From positions 1-64,000 of the forward strand of contig JAUHZO010000004.1 of the NCBI GenBank assembly GCA_030425925.1: a stretch of DNA of 64,000 nt, written 5' to 3'. A model generated the notes under the pieces. That model searched no databases. It worked only from the letters and a program-made list of their open reading frames with translations, and was not told the DNA's origin. A program made the position numbers and the translations under genes. How positions within the stretch are numbered: the first letter of the stretch is position 1; the number at the start of each line of letters is the position of its first letter. Below are positions 24,485-32,126 of this stretch, one piece after another. This DNA comes from Alphaproteobacteria bacterium. GTDB lineage: Bacteria > Pseudomonadota > Alphaproteobacteria > Rhodobacterales > Rhodobacteraceae.

Positions 24485-24685
24485 TCAGATCTGGGTCGCG
24501 TTCACCAGCGGGTTCACGTCCTGATCGGTGTCGGCATCGCGGTCGCCGTCTTCGGCAGGGGCGTCGCCAGAATCGGCTTCGGCAGCCGCGTTGATCACGG
24601 AATAGACGTCATTGTCTGCCGAACCGGCAAACGCCGGCGCGACCAGAAACGCGCCCAGAAGGGCGAAAAGGGCAGTACGCGTCAT
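24485..24685 (-). CDS. small exported acidic protein (66 aa)
   Basis: The signal peptide MTRTALFALLGAFLVAPAFA is followed by about 46 residues, very acidic (DSGDAPAEDGDRDADTDQD). The short Asp-rich, low-complexity tail might bind cations. AAGGA lies 10 bases before the ATG at 24685. It converges with the phytase-like gene. No homologous family was recognised. Confidence 0.65.
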   Translation of the reverse strand: MTRTALFALLGAFLVAPAFAGSADNDVYSVINAAAEADSGDAPAEDGDRDADTDQDVNPLVNATQI

Positions 24686-24798
24686 GGAAAGTGTCCTTGT
24701 CCGGGCGAATGGTGACGCAAGGGTAACCGAGCGGACCGAGTCGCTCTGAGATGGCAGAATTGCCCCGCGCCATGAAAGAATTGCCCTGTTGAGGCGAC

Positions 24799-25698
24799 TC
24801 AGCCGCGCAAGAGCCCGGGCAGCCGGTCCGCGATCAGGTCCCAGACCAGGCGGACCCGCGGGCTGGTCTGCAATTCGCGATGCGCTACCAGCCAGACGGG
24901 ATAGCGAAAGCCGGCCAGATCCGGCAGGACCCGCTGCAGTGCGGGATCGGCATCCCCCATCGCGCAGGGCATGACGCCGATACCCAAGCCTTGCCGCGTC
25001 AGTTGCACGTGCACCAGATGGTTGTCCGTCAGCACCGGGATATGCTGTTCGGTCACGGCGATGCCGCGCGCATTCAGCGCCTGCAGGTAGGGGGCGTAGT
25101 CTTCGAACCCGACAAAGCTGGCCCGCTGCAGGTCGTCCAGTGACGCCACGGGGCCCAGCCGCGCAAGGTAGTCGGGGCTGGCGTACAGCCCGCCTTCATC
25201 CTCGGCCACCAGCCTGCCGATCAGGTCCGGCTGTTCGGGCCGGGCGTTGCGGATGGCGATATCGGCCTCGCGCCGCTTGAGATCGCGGATCGCGTTCGAG
25301 GCAATGATGTGCAGCGTGATCCCCGGCGCATGGCGGCGCAAGGCGGCGGCGAGGGGCGGCAACAGCCAATGCGAATAGACCTCGGACGCGGTCACGGCCA
25401 CGTGTCCTTCGACCGATTGCGCCTGACCGCCCGCCGTCAGCGACACGGCCAGCGCCGCCTCGCCCATGTCGCGGACATGGTCGAGCAGGTTCAGCCCGCT
25501 TTGCGTAAGCACCAGCCCGCGTCCGACACGTTCGAACAGCGTGACGCCCAGCTCTTCCTCCAGCGCGGTGACCTGCCGGCCCAGGGTCGGTTGCGTCATC
25601 CCCAGCGCCCGCGCCGCGGCCGAGAGCGAGCCCTCTTCGGCGGTGACCAGAAAGGCCCGCGCGCGGTTCCAGTCAAAGGTGACAGAGCGCCAATCCAT
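24799..25698 (-). CDS. LysR-family transcriptional regulator (299 aa)
   Basis: The N-terminal winged helix-turn-helix (FLVTAEEGSLSAAARALG, then TQPTLGRQV) and a substrate-binding effector domain are complete. ATG 25698 gives the usual LysR start; the open frame upstream lies in the shared promoter. It is divergent from the quinone oxidoreductase gene at 25789 with 90 bases between starts, the standard arrangement for a LysR protein and its target. The effector is unknown. Confidence 0.88.
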   Translation of the reverse strand: MDWRSVTFDWNRARAFLVTAEEGSLSAAARALGMTQPTLGRQVTALEEELGVTLFERVGRGLVLTQSGLNLLDHVRDMGEAALAVSLTAGGQAQSVEGHVAVTASEVYSHWLLPPLAAALRRHAPGITLHIIASNAIRDLKRREADIAIRNARPEQPDLIGRLVAEDEGGLYASPDYLARLGPVASLDDLQRASFVGFEDYAPYLQALNARGIAVTEQHIPVLTDNHLVHVQLTRQGLGIGVMPCAMGDADPALQRVLPDLAGFRYPVWLVAHRELQTSPRVRLVWDLIADRLPGLLRG

Positions 25699-25703
25699 GC
25701 AAA

Positions 25704-25745
25704 TGCGTATAATACACCTGAAGGTTCCGTCAATATGCATACGCA
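25704..25745. promoter_or_regulatory. inverted repeat in the LysR / oxidoreductase promoter
   Basis: TGCGTAT (25704-25710) and ATACGCA (25739-25745) are perfect inverted arms 28 bases apart, in the 90-base divergent promoter. They may be LysR contact sites on two faces of the DNA. Confidence 0.45.
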
Positions 25746-25788
25746 ATCGCAAGGTCTATCTGTTGCGCATCGACACAGGAGACACGCC

Positions 25789-26784
25789 ATGAAAGCCGCC
25801 ATCTATACCCAGTACGGCCCCGCCGACACCGTCCGCATCGCCCAGTTGCCCACACCGGCCCCCGGCCCGGAGGAGGTGCTGGTCCGCGTCCGCGCCAGTT
25901 CCGTCACCACCGCCGACTGGCGCCTGCGCGCCTCGGCCTTTCCCGGTCTGCTCTGGCTGCCGGGGCGGTTGATCACCGGGCTTTTTGCGCCCAGGAACCC
26001 GGTGCTGGGCATGGATTTTGCCGGCGAGGTTGTGGCCACCGGCCACGCCGTCACCCGGTTTCGCCCCAGCCAGCGCGTCTTTGGCTTTTCCGGCGGCGGC
26101 GGGCATGGCGAATACCTGACGGTTTCGCAGGACGCGGCCATCGCCGTCACGCCGGATGCGCTGAGCGACACGGACGCCGCGGCGCTGCCCTGGGGCGGGC
26201 TGGCGGCGCTGGTCTTTCTGCGCGACGTGGCGCATCTGCGCGCCGGTCAGCATGTGCTGATCGTCGGCGCGTCTGGCGGGGTGGGGGCCTATGCGGTGCA
26301 GATCGCCAAGGCGCTTGGGGCCACGGTGACGGGCGTGGCCAGCGCCGCGAACGCCGATTTCGTGCGCGGGCTGGGGGCCGATCGCGTGATCGACTACCGC
26401 CGCGAGAGCCCCGCCGCGGCGGTGGATGCCTATGACCTGGTCTTTGACACGGTGGGGGCGACGCGCTATCCGCAGATGCTGCGCGCGCTTAAACGCAAGG
26501 GTCTGTTCCTGCCGCTGAACTTTGGCGGGCGCGAGCTGTGGCACATTCTGCTGGCCCGTCTGATCCGCGGGCCGCGCCTGGCGCTGCATGTGAACGCGGA
26601 CAAGGCCGAAGACCTGCAGGTGCTGCTGGACCTCGTGGCGGCGGGCAAGCTGCGTCCGGTCATCGACCGCCGCTTTGCACTGGACGACATCCGCGCGGCC
26701 CATGCCCATGTGGAAACCCGACACCGGCGCGGGGCGGTCATCGTGGATGTGGCGCTGGAGGACGCGCCACGGATGTGCGCCTGA
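25789..26784 (+). CDS. zinc-independent NAD(P)H quinone oxidoreductase-like MDR enzyme
   Basis: This 331-residue medium-chain dehydrogenase/reductase of the quinone oxidoreductase class has a GroES-like N-terminal domain (PNPVLGMDFAGEVV-like segment GMDFAGEVVATG) and a Rossmann domain with GASGGVGAYAVQ. No structural zinc Cys cluster is present. It ends with the class-typical RFALDDIRAAHAHVETRHRR. CAGGAG precedes the ATG. It is probably controlled by the divergent LysR gene and may reduce quinones or enals. Confidence 0.85.
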   Translation: MKAAIYTQYGPADTVRIAQLPTPAPGPEEVLVRVRASSVTTADWRLRASAFPGLLWLPGRLITGLFAPRNPVLGMDFAGEVVATGHAVTRFRPSQRVFGFSGGGGHGEYLTVSQDAAIAVTPDALSDTDAAALPWGGLAALVFLRDVAHLRAGQHVLIVGASGGVGAYAVQIAKALGATVTGVASAANADFVRGLGADRVIDYRRESPAAAVDAYDLVFDTVGATRYPQMLRALKRKGLFLPLNFGGRELWHILLARLIRGPRLALHVNADKAEDLQVLLDLVAAGKLRPVIDRRFALDDIRAAHAHVETRHRRGAVIVDVALEDAPRMCA

Positions 26785-26812
26785 GCCAGAGCGGACGTGC
26801 CCCCCCGTCCCG

Positions 26813-26891
26813 CCGCAGTCCCGGCCTTGCGCCGGGACCTCTTGCCTGCCACCCGCGCCCAAGAGGTCCCGGCACAAGGCCGGGACTGCGG
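26813..26891. repeat. REP/BIME-like twin-hairpin element
   Basis: Two 31-base arms (26813-26843 and 26861-26891) are inverted with one mismatch around a 17-base centre. Each arm is itself a hairpin, GTCCCGGC and GCCGGGAC around a short loop. It lies between the convergent stops of the quinone oxidoreductase and hsp20 genes. The layout resembles repetitive extragenic palindromic pairs. Confidence 0.85.
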
Positions 26892-26938
26892 CGCGCGGGG
26901 CAGGCCACGTCCCGATCAGACCGGGGGTCGTCGAAAGC

Positions 26939-26968
26939 GAAAAACCCCGGAGCGTTCGCTCCGGGGTC
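26939..26968 (-). terminator. intrinsic terminator of hsp20
   Basis: Read on the minus strand, ACCCCGGAGCG and CGCTCCGGGGT form a stem with a 2-base loop, followed by a T-run that appears as AAAAA at 26940-26944 on the plus strand. It ends the hsp20 transcript. Confidence 0.85.
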
Positions 26969-26989
26969 CAACCTCGGACGGAGACAGGG

Positions 26990-27463
26990 TCAGTTGACGG
27001 CCTGGGCGTCCACCACGTCCTTGTCCACCGTCCCGCCGTCGGGCTTGGCAATGGCGATCCGGCGCGGTTTCAACGCCTCGGGCATCTCGCGGACCAGGTC
27101 GATATGCAGCATGCCGTCTTCATGCGTGGCCCCGGTGACGCGCACGTGATCGGCCAGGTGGAACCGGCGTTCGAACGCGCGGGTGGCGATGCCGCGATGC
27201 AGATAGGTCTTGCCGTCCTCGCCTTCGGCCTTGCGGGCCGCCACGATCAGCGCTCCGTCGCGCACTTCCACCGACAGGTCGGCGTCCGAGAACCCGGCCA
27301 CGGCGATCGAGATGCGATAGGCATCGTCGGCGGTCTTCTCGATATTGTAGGGCGGGTAGGTCTGGGTGCTGACATCGTTGGCCAGAACCCTGTCCATCAG
27401 GTCGGCGATCTGGTCAAAACCGACGGTGGCCCGGTAGAGCGGGGCAAAATCGAAATGTCGCAT
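26990..27463 (-). CDS. small heat shock protein, Hsp20/IbpA-type (157 aa)
   Basis: This ATP-independent holdase begins MRHFDFAPLYRATVGFDQ, the usual start of IbpA-like proteins. The alpha-crystallin domain covers about residues 35-130 (YPPYNIEKTADDAYRISIAV), with a GIATRAFERRFHLAD strand pair. The extension after it is short and lacks a clear IxI motif; KPRRIAI may serve. AAAGGAGG precedes ATG 27463. The A/G-rich leader could act as an RNA thermometer, but I could not fold it with confidence. Confidence 0.88.
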   Translation of the reverse strand: MRHFDFAPLYRATVGFDQIADLMDRVLANDVSTQTYPPYNIEKTADDAYRISIAVAGFSDADLSVEVRDGALIVAARKAEGEDGKTYLHRGIATRAFERRFHLADHVRVTGATHEDGMLHIDLVREMPEALKPRRIAIAKPDGGTVDKDVVDAQAVN

Positions 27464-27584
27464 GGAATCCTCCTTTGAGCGATCCTGTTGGCTGCACCTT
27501 CCCGTCGGGACAGGTGCGGGTGTCCGTCCGGACCCGCCACACGGCATCCGGACAGCGGTTAGGTGGGAAGACCGCCCGGCGCTT

Positions 27585-28388
27585 TCAAGAGCCGCCCGGC
27601 CGGACAAAGCGCGCGCCGGTGCTGCCCCGGTCGCCCGCCGTGACGCGGCGCGCTCCCGCACTGACCCGGGGCCGCGCATTGTCGCGGTGCAACTGGCGCA
27701 TCAGCTGGGCCACCAGCGGCGGCAGCGTCATGCCATAGGCCACGCGCCCCGCTGGCCCCTCGCCCATCGCCGAGACCACCGACAGGATGCGCAGCCGCCC
27801 CATCTCGTTGACAAAGACCGGCGCACCGGACGAGCCGAAGGTCACGCTGCAATCAAAGCTGAGAATGCCGCCCTGGTGCCGTTCGAGCATCCGGCAGGCG
27901 GGCTGTCGCGACAGCACCTCTTCACGCCCCCGACCATAGGACACGACGCTGACGGTGCTGCCCCGGGGCGGGCTGTCCAGCAGGGTGAACGCGTCGGCTT
28001 CGGCGCTGGATATGGGATGGGCCAGCCGCAGCAGCGCCACATCGTTGGCGATCATCTCGGCATCGGGGCGACCGCCGGCACGGGCCTTGTAGCCGGGCGC
28101 GGCCACCCAGGCCGCCACCCGGCGCGCGGCGATCTGGGTGCCGTGATGATAGCCTGCACGAAACAGCATGTTCCCGGCTGGGATCGGCCGTGCGGCCTGG
28201 TCATGCACGCAATGCGCCGCCGTCAGCACGATGTCGCGGGCAATCAGCGCGCCGGTGCAGAAGCCGCCTCCGGTATCGAGCCGCCCGACGCCTTCCCAGC
28301 CCAGCAGCGCGCCGCGCCGGTCCATCACGTCAAGGGACGCGTCCTGCGCTTGCAGCGGCGGGGCGGGCACAAGCCACGCCAGAAGCAC
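27585..28388 (-). CDS. trypsin-like serine protease, second of a tandem pair (267 aa)
   Basis: This is a chymotrypsin-fold protease with an intact triad: His59 (TAAHC), Asp116 (NDVALL) and Ser187 (GSSGAP). It is probably secreted; a hydrophobic lead ends near PLQAQD. GTG 28388 is used as start but has no good ribosome site. Reading upstream adds IRQALRYLV, a better signal-peptide n-region, with a rare ATT or CTG start overlapping the previous gene. It ends with a tail, TGARFVRPGGS, almost identical to that of its neighbour. Function beyond proteolysis is unknown. Confidence 0.8.
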   Translation of the reverse strand: MLLAWLVPAPPLQAQDASLDVMDRRGALLGWEGVGRLDTGGGFCTGALIARDIVLTAAHCVHDQAARPIPAGNMLFRAGYHHGTQIAARRVAAWVAAPGYKARAGGRPDAEMIANDVALLRLAHPISSAEADAFTLLDSPPRGSTVSVVSYGRGREEVLSRQPACRMLERHQGGILSFDCSVTFGSSGAPVFVNEMGRLRILSVVSAMGEGPAGRVAYGMTLPPLVAQLMRQLHRDNARPRVSAGARRVTAGDRGSTGARFVRPGGS

Positions 28389-28396
28389 GAGATATC

Positions 28397-29188
28397 TCAG
28401 GGCCTGACGAATTTGGCCCCCGTCTGACGCCGTGCGCCCGCCTGCATCCGGTCCAGCCCGGCCCCGGCATCGGCGCTGCTGGCCAGTTCGAGCCGCAACA
28501 GGTCCAGCGGGTCCTCCAGCACCATGCCCAGCGACACCGGCTTGCCATTGGCGGCCGCCTTGGCCGAAACCACCGAGACGATGCGCGGATTGTCATCCTC
28601 GTCAAAGGTGAACACGGGCGATCCGGAGGCACCGAAATCCACCTCGCAGGACAGCACGAAGATGCCCTCCTGCCGCGACACGACGCGGCACAGCTCTTGC
28701 AGGCTGGGCGCTTCCGACCGGTCATGGGCGTACGAGACCACGCCGACGCGCACCCCGGTTTCGGGTCTTGTGTCGGTGGCAAAGGGCACGATGGTCGTGT
28801 TCCGGATGGGGTGCTGCAACTCGATCAGCGCCAGATCGTGACGCACCCGATCGGTGTCGGCGGGGCCGGAATAGCTGTAACCCGGATGCGGCACGGCGCG
28901 GCGCACCCGGCGATAGGCCGAGGCCCGTCCGTTGCGCCAGCCCGCCAGGAACTGGATCTCGTCCACGGGCACCCGCGCGCCGGTGGCCGGATCGAACAGG
29001 CAATGCGCCGCCGTCAGGACCGTGCGCTCGTCGATCAGAGCGCCGGTGCAGAACGCCTCGCCCGCGATCTCCAGTCGGCCCACGGCCTCCCAGCGCCGCC
29101 CATCCTCGCGGCTTTCCATGGAGAACAGCCCTTGTGCCGAGGCAACTCCGCCCAGCAGGCCGAAAATGACGGTCAATACCCTGAACAC
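28397..29188 (-). CDS. trypsin-like serine protease, first of a tandem pair (263 aa)
   Basis: The signal peptide MFRVLTVIFGLLGGVASAQ comes from GTG 29188, which has AGGAG 6-7 bases upstream; longer starts run into the intergenic region. The triad is His62 (TAAHC), Asp118 (RHDLAL) and Ser188 (GASGSP). Cys residues flanking the His and Ser loops could form the usual disulfides. The C-terminus is GARRQTGAKFVRP, matched in the next gene 8 bases downstream. The pair probably arose by duplication and is co-transcribed. Targets are unknown. Confidence 0.85.
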   Translation of the reverse strand: MFRVLTVIFGLLGGVASAQGLFSMESREDGRRWEAVGRLEIAGEAFCTGALIDERTVLTAAHCLFDPATGARVPVDEIQFLAGWRNGRASAYRRVRRAVPHPGYSYSGPADTDRVRHDLALIELQHPIRNTTIVPFATDTRPETGVRVGVVSYAHDRSEAPSLQELCRVVSRQEGIFVLSCEVDFGASGSPVFTFDEDDNPRIVSVVSAKAAANGKPVSLGMVLEDPLDLLRLELASSADAGAGLDRMQAGARRQTGAKFVRP

Positions 29189-29274
29189 CGCTCGCTCCTG
29201 TTGTTTGCCCGCGGTTCTAAGCATGGCTTGGGACGAAACTTTGGCGTTGCGTTGCGGAACACGCAACGCAGTGT

Positions 29275-30567
29275 TCACGTGACGCTGGTTAACGTCGGCG
29301 GTTTCGGCCCGCCGGTTGCCCAGTCCAGAAGCTCGACCGTATGCACAACCGGCACCGCGGTGCCGCCGCCGATCTGCATCATGCAGCCGATGTTCCCGGC
29401 GGCGATCACGTCGGGGCCCTTGGCCTCCAGCGTGCGCACCTTGCGTGCCTTCAGCTGCGCCGAAATCTCGGGCTGCATCAGGTTGTAGGTGCCCGCGCTG
29501 CCGCAGCACAGATGGCTGTCCGCGGGTTCCACAACCTCGAATCCGGCGCGTTTCAACAGCGTCTTGGGGTGGGTCTTGATCTTTTGCCCGTGCTGGAGCG
29601 AACAGGCCGCATGGTAGGCCACGCGCAGCCCCTTGGGCGCGCCTTCGGGCAGGTCCAGCGTCATCAGCAGCTCGCTGACATCCATCGCGATGGCAGAGAC
29701 CCGCGCGGCATCCTCGGCCAGCGGCTCCTGCCGGAACATGTGGCCGTAATCCTTGACCGTGGTGCCGCAGCCCGAGGTGTTGATGACGATGGCATCCAGC
29801 CCGTCTCCATCCATCTCGCGCGCCCAGGCGCGGATGTTCTTCGCGGCGGTGCCATGGGATTCGACGGTCTTGCCCATGTGATGCGTCAGCGCCCCGCAAC
29901 AGCCCGCGCCGTCGGCCACCACCACCTCGCAGCCCAGCCGGGTCAGCAGGCGGATGGTGGCGTCGTTGATATCGGTGTTCAGCGCCTTCTGCGCGCAGCC
30001 GGTCATCAGCGCCACGCGCTTCTTGCGCGGGACGATGGCTGCAAAGCTTTGCGGATCGTCATTGCGCGACACCGGAGGGATGGTCTTGGGGGCCATTGCC
30101 AGCATCGCGCGCAGCCGTGCATCCGGGATCAATGGCGCAAACGGCTTGCCGATCTTGGCCAGCAGCAAGGCCACCCGGAACCGCATCGGATAGGGCAGGA
30201 TCCGCGCCAGCATCCAGCGCAGCGCCTTGTCGTGCCAGGGCCGGTCGTAATGCTGCTCGATATACTCGCGCGCATGATCCACCAGATGCATGTAATGCAC
30301 GCCCGAGGGGCAGGTCGTCATGCAGGCGAGGCAGGACAGGCAGCGGTCGATATGCGTCACGGTGCGGGCGTCGGGAACACGCTCGTTCTCCAGCATGTCC
30401 TTGATCAGGTAGATCCGGCCGCGCGGACTGTCCAACTCGTCGCCCAGCACCTGGTAGGTGGGGCAGGTCGCGGTGCAGAACCCGCAATGCACGCAGGCGC
30501 GCAGGATCTCGTTGGCGCGCGCGGTGCCGGGGTCTTTCAGCTGGTCTTCGGTAAAGCTTGTCTGCAT
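29275..30567 (-). CDS. glcF: glycolate oxidase iron-sulfur subunit GlcF (430 aa)
   Basis: GlcF carries electrons from the flavin subunits of membrane-associated glycolate dehydrogenase towards quinone. Two [4Fe-4S] motifs lie at CVHCGFCTATCP and CLSCLACMTTCP near the N-terminus. Two CCG-type motifs follow (GAGCCGAL and CCGSAG). It is last in the operon, with one base between the preceding small membrane protein's stop and this ATG. Confidence 0.92.
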   Translation of the reverse strand: MQTSFTEDQLKDPGTARANEILRACVHCGFCTATCPTYQVLGDELDSPRGRIYLIKDMLENERVPDARTVTHIDRCLSCLACMTTCPSGVHYMHLVDHAREYIEQHYDRPWHDKALRWMLARILPYPMRFRVALLLAKIGKPFAPLIPDARLRAMLAMAPKTIPPVSRNDDPQSFAAIVPRKKRVALMTGCAQKALNTDINDATIRLLTRLGCEVVVADGAGCCGALTHHMGKTVESHGTAAKNIRAWAREMDGDGLDAIVINTSGCGTTVKDYGHMFRQEPLAEDAARVSAIAMDVSELLMTLDLPEGAPKGLRVAYHAACSLQHGQKIKTHPKTLLKRAGFEVVEPADSHLCCGSAGTYNLMQPEISAQLKARKVRTLEAKGPDVIAAGNIGCMMQIGGGTAVPVVHTVELLDWATGGPKPPTLTSVT

Positions 30568-30568
30568 C

Positions 30569-30916
30569 TCACACCATCATCCGTGCCGTGGCCATTCCGA
30601 ACCAAGGCAGCGTCGTTGCCAGTATCGCGATCAGGGTCAGCCAGCGCCGCCCGTTCCTGCCGGTGATCCGCCGCCGAAAGGCCAGCGCCACCATGGCGAT
30701 GGCCAGCACCCAGGCCAGCCACATGGCCAGGACAGACCAAAGCTGGCCCAGCCCGCCCGTGACCTGCAGCCACAACGCCAGGCTGACCGCGCCCACCACG
30801 CCCACGGCCAGCAGCGCAAGGCTGAGCGGCCGCGGCGGCAGGCGCAGGCACAGCGCGCACAGCGCAGGCCCCGCCACAAAGGTGACCCCGAACGCGATGA
30901 GGGTCGCGCGGTCCAT
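30569..30916 (-). CDS. small membrane protein inserted between glcE and glcF (115 aa)
   Basis: Four hydrophobic helices are visible, starting LIAFGVTFVAGPALCALC; the loops are short and basic (RRRITGRNGRR). The start overlaps the glcE stop by TCAT on the plus strand (ATGA) and the stop is one base from glcF, so it is translated with the glycolate oxidase. It might hold the otherwise soluble-looking GlcDEF complex at the membrane. I recognise no named family. Confidence 0.78.
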   Translation of the reverse strand: MDRATLIAFGVTFVAGPALCALCLRLPPRPLSLALLAVGVVGAVSLALWLQVTGGLGQLWSVLAMWLAWVLAIAMVALAFRRRITGRNGRRWLTLIAILATTLPWFGMATARMMV

Positions 30917-32040
30917 CAGCCCATCAGCCCCGGATTCAAGAGGCCCCTGGGGTCGAACCGGGCGCGGAGGCCAGCGCTGAGCGTGGCCAGCGCTGCCGGT
31001 TCTGGCTGGAACACGGGCAGGGCGGCGCGGCTGGCCTCCGATCCGCGCACCAGGGTGGCATGCCCGTCAAAGGCTCCCAGCCGGGCGCGGGCGTCGGTGC
31101 CCTCGGGCATCAGCGCCCAGACCAGCCCGCCGCCCCAATCATAGAGCAGTGTCCCGGCCTCAAGCCTTGCGGTCAGCGCCGGGGCGTCCGACGGCTTGCA
31201 CGAGATGCGCCAGACATCGCCCGCCGCGTCATGCATCCTCTCCACGTCCCGCACCCACGCCCATCCTGCGCGGATCCGGTCCGGATCGCGCTCCACCCGC
31301 ACGGGATGGTCCGCGAACATCTCCTGCAGCCGCCCCGCGCGATAGTCCACCGACCCGGCAAAGCCCTCGATCCGCAACATCGTGACCGGATGTCCGTCCA
31401 CCCCGCTGGAGGCATGCGCGGCACCGGTGATCTCGAAGGGCGATCCCAGCGCCTGCGCCATCACCCCGACCGCGGCCGCGTCGCTCAGCCCGTCGATCAT
31501 GAGGCACGCCGCCGCCTCGGGCACCGGCAGCACCTTCAGGCTGACCTCTGTCAAAACGCCCAGCGTGCCCCAGGACCCGGCCACCAGCTTGACAAGGTCA
31601 TAGCCGGTGACGTTCTTCATCACCCGCCCGCCATTGCGGATCACCTGGCCCGTGCCATCGACAAAGCGCACACCCAGGCAGAAATCCCGGCACGCCCCGG
31701 CCTGCACCCGGCGCGGACCGCTGACATTCGCGGCCACGACACCGCCGATGGTCGGCGCGCCAGACGTGCCCAGAAGCCCGCGAAAATCCATCGGCTCGAA
31801 GGCCAGCCGCTGCCCCTCGGCGGCCAGGGCCGCCTCGACCTCGGCCAGGGGCGTGCCCGCCTGCACCACCAGCGTCAGGGCGCCCGGCTCGTACAGAGTG
31901 ATGCCCGACAGCCCGCCCGTCTCCAGCACCTCGCCCGCCACCGGCCGCCCGATCGCGCGGGTGCCGCCGCCACGGACGTGGAACGGTCCGGTCGCCCCGG
32001 CAATGATCCCGGCCAGCTCCGCTTCGCTCTGAGGTCTCAT
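30916..32040 (-). CDS. glcE: glycolate oxidase FAD-binding subunit GlcE (374 aa)
   Basis: This is a PCMH-type FAD-binding domain protein with HVRGGGTRAIGRP, GTSGAPTIGGVVAANVSGPR and NVTGYDLVKLVAGSWGTLG. Unlike GlcD it has a short C-terminal part and no second catalytic domain, as expected for GlcE. It is 86 bases downstream of glcD; that gap contains the GTATTT...AAGATGAA-type repeated element just before the ATG. Confidence 0.9.
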   Translation of the reverse strand: MRPQSEAELAGIIAGATGPFHVRGGGTRAIGRPVAGEVLETGGLSGITLYEPGALTLVVQAGTPLAEVEAALAAEGQRLAFEPMDFRGLLGTSGAPTIGGVVAANVSGPRRVQAGACRDFCLGVRFVDGTGQVIRNGGRVMKNVTGYDLVKLVAGSWGTLGVLTEVSLKVLPVPEAAACLMIDGLSDAAAVGVMAQALGSPFEITGAAHASSGVDGHPVTMLRIEGFAGSVDYRAGRLQEMFADHPVRVERDPDRIRAGWAWVRDVERMHDAAGDVWRISCKPSDAPALTARLEAGTLLYDWGGGLVWALMPEGTDARARLGAFDGHATLVRGSEASRAALPVFQPEPAALATLSAGLRARFDPRGLLNPGLMG

Positions 32041-32050
32041 GCCGCGCCGC

Positions 32051-32076
32051 CCCTGTCTTTCATCTTTCTCAAAATA
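32051..32076 (-). repeat. GAGTATTTT-AAAGATGAAAGA repeated element between glcD and glcE
   Basis: On the minus strand it reads GAGTATTTTGAG then AAAGATGAAAGACAGGGG. Closely related sequences occur at 46928-46951 (plus) and, more divergent, at about 9556-9592 (minus). Confidence 0.55.
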
Positions 32077-32126
32077 CTCAAACGCTGCCCTCTCCGCTCT
32101 CCGAACATCAGGAGGTCAGCGCTCTC

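Noticed and set aside
27464-27580. ROSE-type RNA thermometer before hsp20
   Set aside because: A UCGCU-like sequence lies before AAAGGAGG, but I could not build a convincing multi-stem structure by eye.
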